Both the position numbers and the translations under genes were made by a program. The notes under the pieces were generated by a model. The model made no database searches and was not told where the DNA came from. It saw nothing but the letters and a program-made list of their open reading frames with translations. From CAVRIA01 sp963721115 (GTDB lineage: Bacteria > Desulfobacterota > Binatia > HRBIN30 > CADEER01), in contig CAVRIA010000019.1 of NCBI GenBank assembly GCA_963721115.1, forward strand, positions 1 to 64,000: a DNA stretch of 64,000 bases, in the 5' to 3' direction. Numbering within the stretch: the stretch's first letter is position 1; each line of letters starts with the position of its first letter. Shown here piece after piece: positions 11,880-22,605 of the stretch.

Positions 11880-12110
11880 CGTACCAGGCTGCTTCTCCCG
11901 GATGAGGCTAATTCCCCCCCTTTGGGAAAGGGGGTCAGGGGGGATTTTGAGATGGATTCGTTCAGACAAATCCCCCTCAATCCCCCTTTTCCAAAGGGGG
12001 AAGTCGGAGTCGATCCTCTCGGAACGAGAAAATCGACAGCCTCATCAGGGAGAGGAGACGCGACGTTCCTTCTCCCGGATGGGAGAAGGCTAGGATGAGG
12101 GGGATGAAAC
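11880..12110. repeat. CCCCTTT/AAAGGGG palindromic module, family D
   Basis: GGGAAAGGGGGTCAGGGGGG, then GAGATGGATTCGTT, then CAATCCCCCTTTTCCAAAGG form a hairpin; further copies inside 10458-10976, 13318-13646, 20318-20697 and at 26245-26420. Confidence 0.8.
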
Positions 12111-12267
12111 GAATGGGAGAGGAGGAAATACGTCACCGCATTTTTGAGAACGGGTACTTGGTTCGCCAAGTCCGACGTAGCCGGGCAACTTCCAGGACGA
12201 TTCGGCGAGTGGCCGCGGCGGGGTAGGATCGTGGACGAGGAGGCGCGGCCGATCGAGGTTTCGGAGA

Positions 12268-13274
12268 ATGCCAAGCGGCTGGCGGAAGCTTCTCCGCGGC
12301 GGCGACGCGGTGACGCGCGACGCTGCCGCCGCCCGGCTGGGCGTCGACGCCCCGTCCTGCGATCGCGCCGCCGCCGAGCTGCGCCGCCTCGGCTACGCCA
12401 TCGACGACACCCCAACAACCAACACCCCAACAACCAACACCCGCCCTGTTACCTGCTCCGCCGGGTTCCCGATCGCCTGTTGCCGAACGAGATCGGGGCG
12501 CGACTCGAGACGCGCTGGCTGGGGCGTTCCCTGCACTGCTTCGAGAGCGTCGGGTCGACGAACACGGTGGCGCGCGAGATGGCGGCGGCCGGGGCGCCCG
12601 ACGGCACGGCGGTGATCGCGGAAGGGCAGAGCCGGGGGCGCGGACGACTCGGCCGCGGCTGGGTATCGCCGCCCGGCCGCAACCTCTATCTGTCGGTCGT
12701 TCTGCGCGCCGGCCTGCCGGTGGACAGGCTGCCGCAGATCAGCCTGCTCGCCGGGGTGGCCACCTGTGACGCCGTGCGCGAGTGGCATGCGGCGACGATC
12801 AAGTGGCCGAACGACGTCCTCGTCGACGGCCGCAAGGTGGCGGGGATCCTCGCCGAGACGGAAGGCGGCGCGCAGGTCCGCTCGGTCGTCCTCGGCGTCG
12901 GGGTGAACCTCAACTCGGTCCTCGACGACTTCCCCGAGGAGCTGCGCGACAAGGCCGGGTCGCTGCGCCTGGCGACCGGTGTCCCGGTCGACCGCGTCCG
13001 CTTCGCGGCGCGTCTGCTCGGCCACCTCGAGCGCCGCGTCGAGCAGCTCCTCGCCGCGGGCTTTGCCCCGATCGCCGCCGCGTGGCGGGAGCGCTCCGAT
13101 CTGATCGGCCGCACCATTCGTGTCCAGGAGCCCGGCTCCGTGGTCGGCGGAGAGGTGCTCGGCCTCGACGCCGACGGCGCGCTGCGCCTGCGCCTGCCCG
13201 GCGGGGCGGAGTACCGGGTCGTCGCCGGAGACGTCACCGTCGTCGGCGGCTACGGGGAGCCGGATCGCTCCTAG
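12268..13274 (+). CDS. birA: BirA-type biotin-protein ligase (interrupted linker)
   Basis: Attaches biotin to carboxylase carrier proteins and, in the two-domain form, represses biotin genes. The N-terminal winged-helix domain (GDAVTRDAAAARLGVDAPSC, then LRRLGYAIDD) is in one frame from the ATG at 12268; the catalytic domain (STNTVAREMA, QSRGRGRLGRGWVSP, IKWPNDVLVDGRKVAGIL) is in another. Between them, 12408-12442 holds a 15-bp tandem duplication of CACCCCAACAACCAA where the family has a short PGRGY-like turn. The catalytic part alone would suffice for ligase activity. The C-terminal SH3-like domain is complete. Confidence 0.88.
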
Positions 13275-13317
13275 GACCGCACCGGCGCGCCTCTTTCGCT
13301 TTCCGCACGAAGCGATA

Positions 13318-13646
13318 CTAGCCTTGATCGGACAGAAATCCTCACCACGAAGTTCGTCATGAGCTGCGCTCGCCCAAAGACGCATGAAAAAGGCAACCAC
13401 GAAGGACACGAAGATCACGAAGGCAAGAGCGGAAACGCCGGACGGCCGATCTATCCGACTTCCCCTTTTGAAAAAGGGGGATTGAGGGGGATTTGTCTCG
13501 AACGAATCATCTCAAAATCCCCCCTGACCCCGCCTTTTCCAAAGGGGGGAATCTCGACCCTCGAGAAAATCGACAGACTCTCTTCTTCGTGCTCTTCGTC
13601 CTCTTCGCGGCCTTCGTGTTGAAATCTTTTGTCGGTTCAAGGTTAG
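13318..13646. mobile_element. MITE-like element, family C (copy 2, with nested family D unit)
   Basis: Starts CTAGCCTTGATCGGACAGAA and ends with the complement of CTAACCTTGAACCGACAAAA. The interior differs from copy 1: it holds ACGAAGGACACGAAGATCAC-type arms and one CCCC/GGGG palindrome unit (13455-13590). No gene. Confidence 0.75.
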
Positions 13647-13711
13647 ATAGGCGCTGTCGGGTACGCTCGACTTCGCAATCCGCGATTTGGAGTCCGCAAA
13701 CGGGTGACGAG

Positions 13712-14481
13712 ATGCCAAAGCTGCTGGTGATCGACGTGGGGAACACGCACACGGTGCTGGGGGTCTATGCAGATCGGGAGCTGGTGCACCACTGGCGCAT
13801 CCGGACGGATGTGGAGAAGACCGCGGACGAGTACGGCGTGCTGTTTCGCGGTCTCCTCGAGCGGCCCGGAGGCCGTCGAACCTCTCCGGCGCGGCGCTGT
13901 CCTGCGTGGTGCCGCCGATGACCGGCACGATCACCGAGCTGTGCCGCCAGCAGCTGCGGCTCGATCCGCTCATCGTCGGACCCGGCATCCGCACCGGGAT
14001 GCCCATCCTCTACGACAAGCCCCAGGAGGTCGGCGCCGACCGCATCGTCAACGCCATCGCCGCCTACGAGCGCACCCGCGACACGACCATCGTCGTCGAC
14101 TTCGGCACCACCACCGTGTTCGACTACATCTCGCACCGCGGCGAGTACGTCGGCGGCGTCATCTGCCCGGGCCTGCACATCTCGAGTCAGGCGCTGTTCT
14201 CCCGCGCCGCGAAGCTCTATCCGGTCGAGGTCGTGCGCCCGAAACAGGTCGTCGGGCGCAACACGGTGCACGCGATGCAGTCGGGCCTGGTGTTCGGCCA
14301 CGTCTGCATGGTCGACGGACTGGTCGAGCGCATCCAGAACGAGAACAAGGTCAAGGCCCGGGTCATCGCCACCGGCGGCCTGGCGGGCATGTTCGCCGCC
14401 GAGTCGAAGACGATCGAGGACGTCGACGAGTTCTTGACCCTCGACGGTCTGCGCCTCATTTACGAGAGGAACAGCGAGTGA
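13712..14481 (+). CDS. coaX: Type III pantothenate kinase (one frameshift)
   Basis: First step of coenzyme A synthesis. ASKHA-fold features: LLVIDVGNTHTVLGVYADRE (phosphate 1), GADRIVNAIAAYE, TTIVVDFGTTTVFDYI (phosphate 2) and GGVICPGLHIS, with the C-terminal VIATGGLAGMFA. The N-terminal ~50 residues and the rest are in different frames; the break lies near 13868, between LLERPG and SNLSGAALSC. Length with repair is ~256 aa, normal for the family. Confidence 0.92.
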
Positions 14482-14499
14482 GGGGCGGGGAACGGGTAA

Positions 14500-14566
14500 C
14501 GAGGAGCGGTAACTCGTAACGGGCAACTGGTAACTGGCAACTGGGAACTGGGAACTGGTAGCGAGG
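14500..14566. repeat. Microsatellite-like tandem of AACTGG units
   Basis: Repeated GGTAACTGGCAACTGGGAAC-type heptamers immediately after the coaX stop. Confidence 0.7.
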
Positions 14567-14623
14567 AACGCGCGTCAGGGCAGTGACGAGATTCGCAGCG
14601 AAATCCGTTAGCGGGAGGACCGT

Positions 14624-16711
14624 ATGGCAGTTGAGGATGTCACCCAGGTACGCAACGTCGGCATCGTCGGTCAGGGCGGCGGGGGCAAGACCTCGCTCGC
14701 CGAAGCCATCCTCTTCGATGCCGGCGCGGTGACGCGTCTGGGCAGCGTCGACGACGGCAGCTCCAACTTCGACTTCGAGCCCGAGGAGACGCGCCGCAAG
14801 CTGAGCCTGACGACGGCCTTTCACCACGCGCCGTGGAAGAAACACGAGATCACCTTGATCGACACCCCCGGCTACGCCAACTTCCTGACCGACGCGCTGT
14901 ACTCCATGCGCGCCTGCACCGGCCTGGTGATGGTCCTGGAGCCGGCGGCGGGCTCGGCCAAGGTCGAGGCGGAGAGGATCTGGGCGCGCGCCGAGGAGCT
15001 CAAGCTGCCGCGTCTCGGCTTCGTCACCAAGATGGACCGCGACCTGGCCGACTTCGAGGGCGCCCTGCGCGACGTCACCGAGCTGCTGAGGGGACGGGCG
15101 ATTCCCATCCAACTTCCCATCGGCAGCGCCGAGAGCTTTCGCGGCGTGATCGATCTGATCCGCATGCGCGCCCTGATCGCAGACGCGGACGGCAAGGTCG
15201 AGGAGCAGGACATTCCCGCCGACATGGCCGACGCCGCGCAGGCGGCGCGCGAGAAGCTCATCGAGGCGGTGGCGGAAACCGACGACGCGCTCCTGGAGGA
15301 GTACCTGGAGAAGGGCGAGCTCACCGACCAGCAGCTCGACGATGCCCTGCGCAAGGCGGTTCGCGAGTGCCGGCTGACGCCGGTGCTGTGCGGTTCGGGG
15401 ACGAAGAACATCGGCGTGCCCCCGCTGCTGGACATGATCGTCGACCTGCTGCCCTCGCCGGTCGAGCGCGGGCCGGTCGGCGGAGAGGACCCCGCCGGCG
15501 GCGAGCCCATCGAGCGCGAGCCCGGCACCGGCGCGCCGTTCTCCGGCTTCGTCTTCAAGACCATCGCCGATCCCTTCGCCGGCAAGCTGTCGGTGTTCCA
15601 GGTGGTGTCGGGGCGGCTGAACGGCGACTCGACGGTGGTCAACGTCAACAAGGAGGCCAAAGAGCGCGTCGGCCACCTGCTGCGGCTGGAGGGCAAGAAG
15701 CAGCAGGGGGTCGACCACCTGATCGCCGGCGAGATCGGCGCCGTCGCCAAGCTGAAGGACACCGACGCCGGCGACACGCTGGCCGACGAGAAGGCGCCCA
15801 TTCGATACCGCGGCCTGAACCCAGTGTCGCCCTCGATCTCCTTCGCCATCGAGCCCAAGTCGAAGGGCGACGAGGAGAAGGCGACGCTGGCCCTGCACAA
15901 GCTGGCGGACGAGGATCCGACCCTGCACATCGAGCGCGATGCGCAGACCAAGGAGATCATTCTCTCCGGCGTCGGCCAGCTCCACATCGAGGTGACCGTC
16001 GAGCGCCTCAAGCGCAAGTTCGGCGTCGAGGTCGAGCTCAAGGCGCCGAAGGTGCCCTACAAGGAGACCATCAAGGGCTCCGCCAAGGCGCAGGGGAAGC
16101 TGAAGAAGCAGTCCGGCGGCCGCGGTCAGTACGGCGATACGTGGATCGAGGTGCAGCCGTTGCCGCGCGGCAGCGGCTTCGAGTTCGTCGACAAGATCGT
16201 CGGCGGCGTGATCCCGCGCCAGTACATCCCGGCCGTGGAGAAGGGCGTGCGCGAGGCGATGACCGAAGGCGTGCTGACCGGCAACGAGATGGTCGACGTC
16301 CGCGTCACCCTCTACGACGGCACCTTCCACGCCGTCGACTCCTCCGAGATGGCGTTCAAGATCGCCGGCTCCATGGGCTTCAAGAACGCCGTCGCCAACG
16401 CCAAGCCCATCCTGCTCGAGCCGATCATGAACATGGAGATCACGGTGCCGGACGAGTGCATGGGCGACGTCATCGGCGACCTCAACTCGCGCCGCGGCAA
16501 GGTGCTCGGCGTCGACTCCAAACCCGGCGGACAGACCATCCGCGCCCTGGTGCCGATGGCCGAGGTGCTGCGCTACGCTCCCGAGCTGCGCTCCATGACC
16601 AGCGGGCGCGGCTCCTTCTCGATGGAGTTCGCGCGCTACGACGAGGTCCCGCCGCACCTGGCCGAGAAGGTCAAGAGCGAGGCGGAAGCGGCGAAGGCCG
16701 CGGCGTCGTGA
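14624..16711 (+). CDS. fusA: Elongation factor G-like translational GTPase
   Basis: Full-length 695-aa EF-G. Residues 13-25 hold the P-loop (GQGGGGKTS), followed by DTPGYANFLTDAL (G3) and TKMD (G4). Domains II-V follow, with YRGLNPVSPSISFAIEPKS, GVGQLHIEVTVERLK, the domain IV loop GRGQYGDTWIEVQPL and the C-terminal GDVIGDLNSRRGKVLG. The Gly-rich P-loop and SLAEAILFDAG region resemble the second EF-G type (FusA2-like) seen beside canonical FusA in many bacteria, so it may be the paralogue. It normally catalyses ribosomal translocation or recycling. The start is backed by GGGAGGACC. Confidence 0.93.
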   Translation: MAVEDVTQVRNVGIVGQGGGGKTSLAEAILFDAGAVTRLGSVDDGSSNFDFEPEETRRKLSLTTAFHHAPWKKHEITLIDTPGYANFLTDALYSMRACTGLVMVLEPAAGSAKVEAERIWARAEELKLPRLGFVTKMDRDLADFEGALRDVTELLRGRAIPIQLPIGSAESFRGVIDLIRMRALIADADGKVEEQDIPADMADAAQAAREKLIEAVAETDDALLEEYLEKGELTDQQLDDALRKAVRECRLTPVLCGSGTKNIGVPPLLDMIVDLLPSPVERGPVGGEDPAGGEPIEREPGTGAPFSGFVFKTIADPFAGKLSVFQVVSGRLNGDSTVVNVNKEAKERVGHLLRLEGKKQQGVDHLIAGEIGAVAKLKDTDAGDTLADEKAPIRYRGLNPVSPSISFAIEPKSKGDEEKATLALHKLADEDPTLHIERDAQTKEIILSGVGQLHIEVTVERLKRKFGVEVELKAPKVPYKETIKGSAKAQGKLKKQSGGRGQYGDTWIEVQPLPRGSGFEFVDKIVGGVIPRQYIPAVEKGVREAMTEGVLTGNEMVDVRVTLYDGTFHAVDSSEMAFKIAGSMGFKNAVANAKPILLEPIMNMEITVPDECMGDVIGDLNSRRGKVLGVDSKPGGQTIRALVPMAEVLRYAPELRSMTSGRGSFSMEFARYDEVPPHLAEKVKSEAEAAKAAAS

Positions 16712-16723
16712 GGGTGGACGGGG

Positions 16724-17242
16724 ATGAACGATCCCGAGGTCGAGGAGCTCGCGACCGAGATCGAGGAAGGGCGCGATTCCATCGTCGTGCCGGAGGTGCT
16801 GCTCGCCGAGACGGTGCCCGACAAGGATGTCGCCAAGAACCTGCCGTCGCAAATCCTCGCCATGAGCGTCGGCGAGCGCCTCAAGCTGGCGCTGAGGGGC
16901 GGCCGCGAGGCGCGCCAGCTCCTCATGCGCGACCCCAGCCACCTGGTGCAGCGCTTCGTGCTTCAGAACCCTCGCGTCAGCGATGAAGAGATCGTGATGC
17001 TGGCCAAGAACCGCAACGCCGACCGCGAGCTACTGGAGATCATCTGCAAGAGGAAGGAGTGGGTCTCCCATTACCAGATCCGCCTCGCGCTGGTCACCAA
17101 CCCGAAGACGCCGGTGGTGCTCGCCATGCGCTACGTGCGCACCCTCCTGCCGCGCGACCTGCGCCAGCTCGCCAAGAGCAAGAACGTGCCGACGGCGGTG
17201 AACAGTGTTGCCAAGCGCCTGGTGATCGAGCGCAGCGGGTGA
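16724..17242 (+). CDS. Conserved deltaproteobacterial-type hypothetical protein
   Basis: A 172-aa helical protein, 12 bp after fusA and probably co-transcribed. It has a repeat-like series of short helices: LKLALRGGREARQLLMRD, VQRFVLQNPRVSDEEIVMLA, then YQIRLALVTNPKTPVVLAM and DLRQLAKSKNVPTAV. The NPKTP and AKSKNVP motifs recur in proteins I recall from Geobacter-like genomes as uncharacterised. The layout suggests a HEAT-like solenoid. Function unknown. Confidence 0.8.
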   Translation: MNDPEVEELATEIEEGRDSIVVPEVLLAETVPDKDVAKNLPSQILAMSVGERLKLALRGGREARQLLMRDPSHLVQRFVLQNPRVSDEEIVMLAKNRNADRELLEIICKRKEWVSHYQIRLALVTNPKTPVVLAMRYVRTLLPRDLRQLAKSKNVPTAVNSVAKRLVIERSG

Positions 17243-17279
17243 GTCGGACGGTTCGACGTGCAGAGGCGAGAAAGAACCC

Positions 17280-17345
17280 GACCCCGGCGCACCGGCGCAC
17301 CGGCCCACTGGCTCACCGGCGCACCGATTTACCCGCACACCACCC
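17280..17345. repeat. (ACCGGCN)n microsatellite-like repeat
   Basis: CGCACCGGCGCACCGGCCCA-type tandem units between two genes; same family as 7072-7108, 23350-23395 and 27232-27310. Confidence 0.75.
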
Positions 17346-17361
17346 CTTGTGAGAGGAAGCC

Positions 17362-17871
17362 ATGACTGGACCCGTCTGTGCCGTGCCCTCGGATACGAAG
17401 CTGGAGACGCCCGAAGGGCCGTTGACGATGGCGACGGTGGCGAGGACGCCGACGTCGGTGATGACGCGCACGGACGACGGCGCGCTGCGGTTCACCATGA
17501 CTGGCCAGGCGCAGAAGGCGGAGGGGCGCCCGGCGATCCGCATCACCCTCGACGACGGCCGCGCGCTGCGCGTCGGCGGGGAGCAGATCCTCTTTCGGAA
17601 GGGAATGCGGGAGGTGCGGGCGCGCGAGGTCATGGTGGGCGACGAGCTGGAGTCCGCCTTCGTCTTTCCGGAGGGGTACGCGTACCAGACCGACGACGGC
17701 CGGGAGGCGAGGTCGAGCGGCGCGGTCGCGGTCAGCGCAGTCGAGCCCGCGGGCGAGGCCGATCTCTACAGCTTTCGCGTCCACCTGACCGGGCGCTTCG
17801 TCTTCAGCGCCGGGGTGCTCGGCAAGGCCGAGGGCTCGTTCGAGGGGGAGGGCGCCAAGCCGGGGAGCTGA
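17362..17871 (+). CDS. Standalone Hint (intein/hedgehog-like) domain protein
   Basis: A 169-aa protein that lines up with the whole Hint fold. Residues 6-23 (CAVPSDTKLETPEGPLTM) match intein block A including the catalytic first Cys. Residues 57-100 (AIRITLDDGRALRVGGEQIL, then VRAREVMVGDEL) match block B and the following GD motif, but the usual TxxH is GGEQ. The end (DLYSFRVHLTGRFVFSAGVL) resembles block F, but the final His-Asn is missing. No extein-like flank is visible: it starts five residues before the Cys. So it may self-cleave, bind, or be a dead intein. Neighbours are fusA-linked genes and a lipoprotein; no function follows from them. Confidence 0.6.
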   Translation: MTGPVCAVPSDTKLETPEGPLTMATVARTPTSVMTRTDDGALRFTMTGQAQKAEGRPAIRITLDDGRALRVGGEQILFRKGMREVRAREVMVGDELESAFVFPEGYAYQTDDGREARSSGAVAVSAVEPAGEADLYSFRVHLTGRFVFSAGVLGKAEGSFEGEGAKPGS

Positions 17872-17881
17872 GAAACCCGCC

Positions 17882-18457
17882 TCAGCTGGCGGGCGCGTCG
17901 CCTGCGGGCGCGTCGCCTGCCGGCGCGGTGGTGGGCGTGGCCGACGGCTGGTCGGTGCGCGTCACGTTGATCGTGGCGGCGGCCTGGCGGTGCGGGAAGT
18001 TGAGGTCGACGTCGGTCAGCTCGACGCGGTCGCCTTCCTGCAGGTCGCGCAGCTGCTGCCCCGGATCGGAGAGCACCGCCATCGTGTCGCGTGCGTCGAT
18101 CACCCCGTCGTGCTCGTTGTCCGCCAGGAAGACGACGGTGATCGTGCCGCCGGACGGGACGGAGAGCACGAAGGCGCCGTTCTGGCGGACGATGTCGACG
18201 CTCACCGGCACCTGCTGGGAGAGATCGCCGTCGGCGGGCAGATCGGCGAAGGCATAGGCCAAAATCGCCACGTCGGGCGGAACGTCGTCGGGGACCACGT
18301 TGCCGTCGATCTCGACGCCGGCCGAGGTGGCGCCCGAGGTGGTGGTTGCCGCCGGTACCTCGAAGTTGGAAGACGAGGACGAGTCGCCGCAGGCGGCGAA
18401 CAGGAGGCAGGCCGAAAATGCCACGGCCGAGAGAGTCTGGGTGCTGCCACGCATCAT
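17882..18457 (-). CDS. Putative lipoprotein
   Basis: The N-terminus has a signal peptide ending in the lipobox LFAACGDS (Cys about residue 23), then a Ser-rich spacer. The body (residues ~45-160) reads as a beta-rich domain with NGAFVLSVPSGGTITVVFLA and DNEHDGVIDARDTMAVL, like carboxypeptidase-regulatory-like folds. The C-terminal tail is Ala/Pro/Thr-rich with a duplicated AGDAPAGDAPAS. It converges with the Hint gene. Function unknown; the protein should sit in the outer membrane or periplasm. Confidence 0.75.
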   Translation of the reverse strand: MMRGSTQTLSAVAFSACLLFAACGDSSSSSNFEVPAATTTSGATSAGVEIDGNVVPDDVPPDVAILAYAFADLPADGDLSQQVPVSVDIVRQNGAFVLSVPSGGTITVVFLADNEHDGVIDARDTMAVLSDPGQQLRDLQEGDRVELTDVDLNFPHRQAAATINVTRTDQPSATPTTAPAGDAPAGDAPAS

Positions 18458-18728
18458 GTCAGGATACCCCAGCCGGCCTCTTCTTCAATAGCATTCTCGT
18501 GCTCCCTTGGCTCATCCAATGTAGCTCCCGCCCGCCCCGCGACCGAACAATACGCGGCGTCGCGGCGTTTGTTAGACGTCCGGGAGAGGCCATCCATTCA
18601 AGGCGGAGCGCGGCCGGAATTCACATTCGGAAGCTTTTGCGCTACAAGGAAACGATTGATCCGCGCGTCCGCGCTTCCTCGCCCGACTCGACGATCGACC
18701 ACAATACGACATGGAAAGGTGAACAGCG

Positions 18729-20115
<1,387 letters not shown>

Positions 20116-20129
20116 GGAGAGAGGGACGT

Positions 20130-20205
20130 GGGACGTGCTGACGTGCGGTGACGTGCTGTGACGTGCTTGGACGTGCTGACGTGCTCGGACGTGACTGACG
20201 TGCTG
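20130..20205. repeat. GACGTGCTG microsatellite-like array (forward)
   Basis: Eight or so irregular units of GACGTGCT(G) right after the icd stop; its reverse complement occurs at 20699-20757. Confidence 0.75.
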
Positions 20206-20227
20206 GAGCCTGGCCGACGAGCTCGGG

Positions 20228-20317
20228 CGAGCGGAAAAGTCCTTTGAAATCGGGGCGGGGTTCCGCTCATGCCGAGCCTGTCGAAGCATCAGGCGGTTTT
20301 TTCAACGAACTGCTGAA
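20228..20317. repeat. GCCTGTCGAAG dispersed repeat, family F
   Basis: Contains CCGCTCATGCCGAGCCTGTC and TTTTTTCAACGAACTGCTGA; related copies at 23285-23348 and 27545-27615. The core resembles the CTGAGCCTGTCGAAGG palindrome common in proteobacteria. Confidence 0.7.
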
Positions 20318-20697
20318 CTTAGTACAACGTTCCGGAATTACGTTGTCGTATGGCCCAGGGTTCTTCTCCCGGATGGGAGAAGGTCAGGATGAGGGGGATG
20401 AACACATGGCGAGGCCATCACCATTTTTGCCTTCTGCCGCGGCACGGAGTGGGAAGACAACTGTGGCCTGCGGCGCAATCAAATCCCCTCACCTCGATCC
20501 TCTCCCATCCGAGTCTGTCGATTTCTCGAGGCGAGACCCCCCTCTGGAAAGGGGGGTCGGGGGGGACTTGAGATGGATTTGTTCAAAATCCCCCTCACCC
20601 CTTTTTCAGGGGAAGGGTCGTCCTCGCAGGAGAAATCGACAGCCTCATCGGGGAGAGGAAGAAATACGTCACCCCATTTATGGTGGAGAGTACCTAG
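20318..20697. mobile_element. MITE-like element, family B (copy 2)
   Basis: Starts CTTAGTACAACGTTCCG and ends GAGTACCTAG; nested CCCC/GGGG module inside. Same outer parts as 10458-10976. Confidence 0.75.
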
Positions 20698-20698
20698 G

Positions 20699-20757
20699 AG
20701 CCGCACGTCAGCACGTCAGCACGTCCACACGTCAGCACGTCAACACGTCCACACGTT
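20699..20757. repeat. CAGCACGTC microsatellite-like array (reverse)
   Basis: Reverse-complement orientation of the array at 20130-20205; ends 9 bp before the etf start. Confidence 0.75.
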
Positions 20758-20765
20758 CCCCCCCC

Positions 20766-22605
20766 ATGCTCATCGCCGTCTGCATCAAACAGGTCCCGGT
20801 CGTCTCGGAGCTGCAGTTCGATCCGGAGACCAAGACCCTCAGGCGCGAGGGCGTGCGGACCGAGGTGAGCCCGTTCGACGTCCGCGCCCTGTTGCGGGCG
20901 GTGGAGCTGAGGAACGAGCACGGCGGCGAGGTGGTTGCCGTCACCATGGGCCCGCCGCAGGCGCGCGAGGCGCTGGCCGAGTGCCTGGCCCTGGGCGCCG
21001 ATCGGGCCCTGCACCTGTGCGATCGCGCCTTCGCCGGAGCCGACACCCTGGCCACGGCGCGCGCCCTGGCGCTGGCGCTGAGACGGGAGCCCTTCGACCT
21101 GATCCTGTGCGGGCGCAACAGCGTCGACGCGGAGACCGGTCAGGTCGGCCCCGAGCTCGCCGAGCTGCTCGACCTCCCGCAGGCGACCGGCGCCTGCTCT
21201 CTCGGTCGATCCCGGCGCGCGGGTGGCGCGGATCGAGCGCGAGACGGACGCCGGCATCGACACCGTCGTCGTGCCGCTGCCGGCGGTGGTGACCGCGGCG
21301 GAGGACCTGGCGGCGGAGCGCTTCACGACCAAGGCGGAGCGCCAGGCCGCGGCGGCGAGACCGATCGAGGAGCTGACGGCGAGCGCCCTGTCGGACGACT
21401 CCGCGCTCTTCGGCGCCGCCGGCTCGCCGACCTGGGTGGTCGGGCTCGACGGCGCCGCCGTCGACCGCCAGGCGCGACTCCTCGAGGCGGCCAGCCCGGA
21501 GGAGGCGGTGAACGCTCTGGTGGCGCGCCTTCTCGATCACGGGCTGTTCGGCGAGTGGAAGGTGGAGGCGCGGCCCTCGGCCGGAGCGGCCGCCGGGGCG
21601 AGTGCGCGCGCAGGCGAGCGGGACATCCTGGTCGTGGCCGAGGTCGCCGACGGGGTTCTGCGGCCGGTCGCGCTCGAGCTGCTCGGCAAGGCCGCGGAGC
21701 TGGCGCCGCGCCTCGGCGGCAGCGTTGCGGTGCTGGCGACGGGAGCGGGCGCCGAGCGCTACTTCGAGACGCTCGCCGAGCACGGGGCGGAGCGCGTGTT
21801 CCTCGCCCGCGCGCCTCTCGAGGACGGCGCTACCGAGCCCTTCGCGGCGCTGCTGGCGCAGGTGATTCGCGAGCAGCGGCCCGGCCTGGTGCTGCTCGGA
21901 TCGACCGTGTTCGGGCGCGACGTCGCGCCGCGGGTGGCGGCGCGGCTGCAGATCGGGCTCACCGGCGACTGCGTGGACCTGACGGTGGACGGGCAGGGGA
22001 GGGTGCTGCAGCACAAGCCCGCCTTCGGGGGAACCGTGGTGGCGCTGATCGCGTCGCGAACGAGGCCCGAGATGGCGACCATCCGGCCGGGCATGCTGGC
22101 GCCGGGCGAGGCGCGCCGGGGCCGCCGGGCGGAGATCGTCGAGGTCGACGCGCCCGCCGCGGTGAGCCGGGTGCGGGTCGAGTCGAGGCGGCGCACGGCG
22201 GAGGCGGCGGCGGTGCTCGACCACGCCGAAGTGGTGGTCGGATTCGGCAAGGGAATCGGCGGGCCGGAGAACCTGCCGGTGATCGAGGCGCTCGCCGAGG
22301 CGCTGGGAGGCGCTTTGTGCACGACGCGCGACGTCACCGACGCGGGCTGGATGGCGAAGCAGTACCAGGTCGGCCTCACCGGCCGGGCGATCGCGCCGAA
22401 GCTCTACCTCGCCGTCGCCTTGCGCGGCGCCTTCGAGCACACGGTCGGCATTCGCCGCGCCGGTCTCGTGGTGGCGATCAACAAGAGTGCCAAGGCGCCC
22501 ATCTTCAAGGTGTGCGACTACGGCATCGTCGGCGACTACGCGGTGCTGGTGCCGCTGCTGACGGCGCGCCTGGCGGCGGCGCGGCGGGCGGGCGTGAGCC
22601 GGTGA
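20766..22605 (+). CDS. Fused electron-transfer flavoprotein beta-alpha
   Basis: A single ~612-residue chain carries both ETF subunits. The N-terminal ~255 residues are EtfB-like (MLIAVCIKQVPVV, DPETKTLRREG, RNSVDAETGQVGPELAELL). A linker of about 22 Ala/Gly-rich residues follows (ends near 21620), then EtfA-like sequence: the FAD domain VVGFGKGIGGPENLPVI, TRDVTDAGWMAKQYQVGLTG, KLYLAVALRGAFEHTVG and VAINKSAKAPIFKVCDYGIV. One frameshift lies near 21200, inside the EtfB part. ETFs shuttle electrons from acyl-CoA or other dehydrogenases to quinone or other acceptors. Fused versions are less common than separate genes. The partner dehydrogenase is not in this window. Confidence 0.85.
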
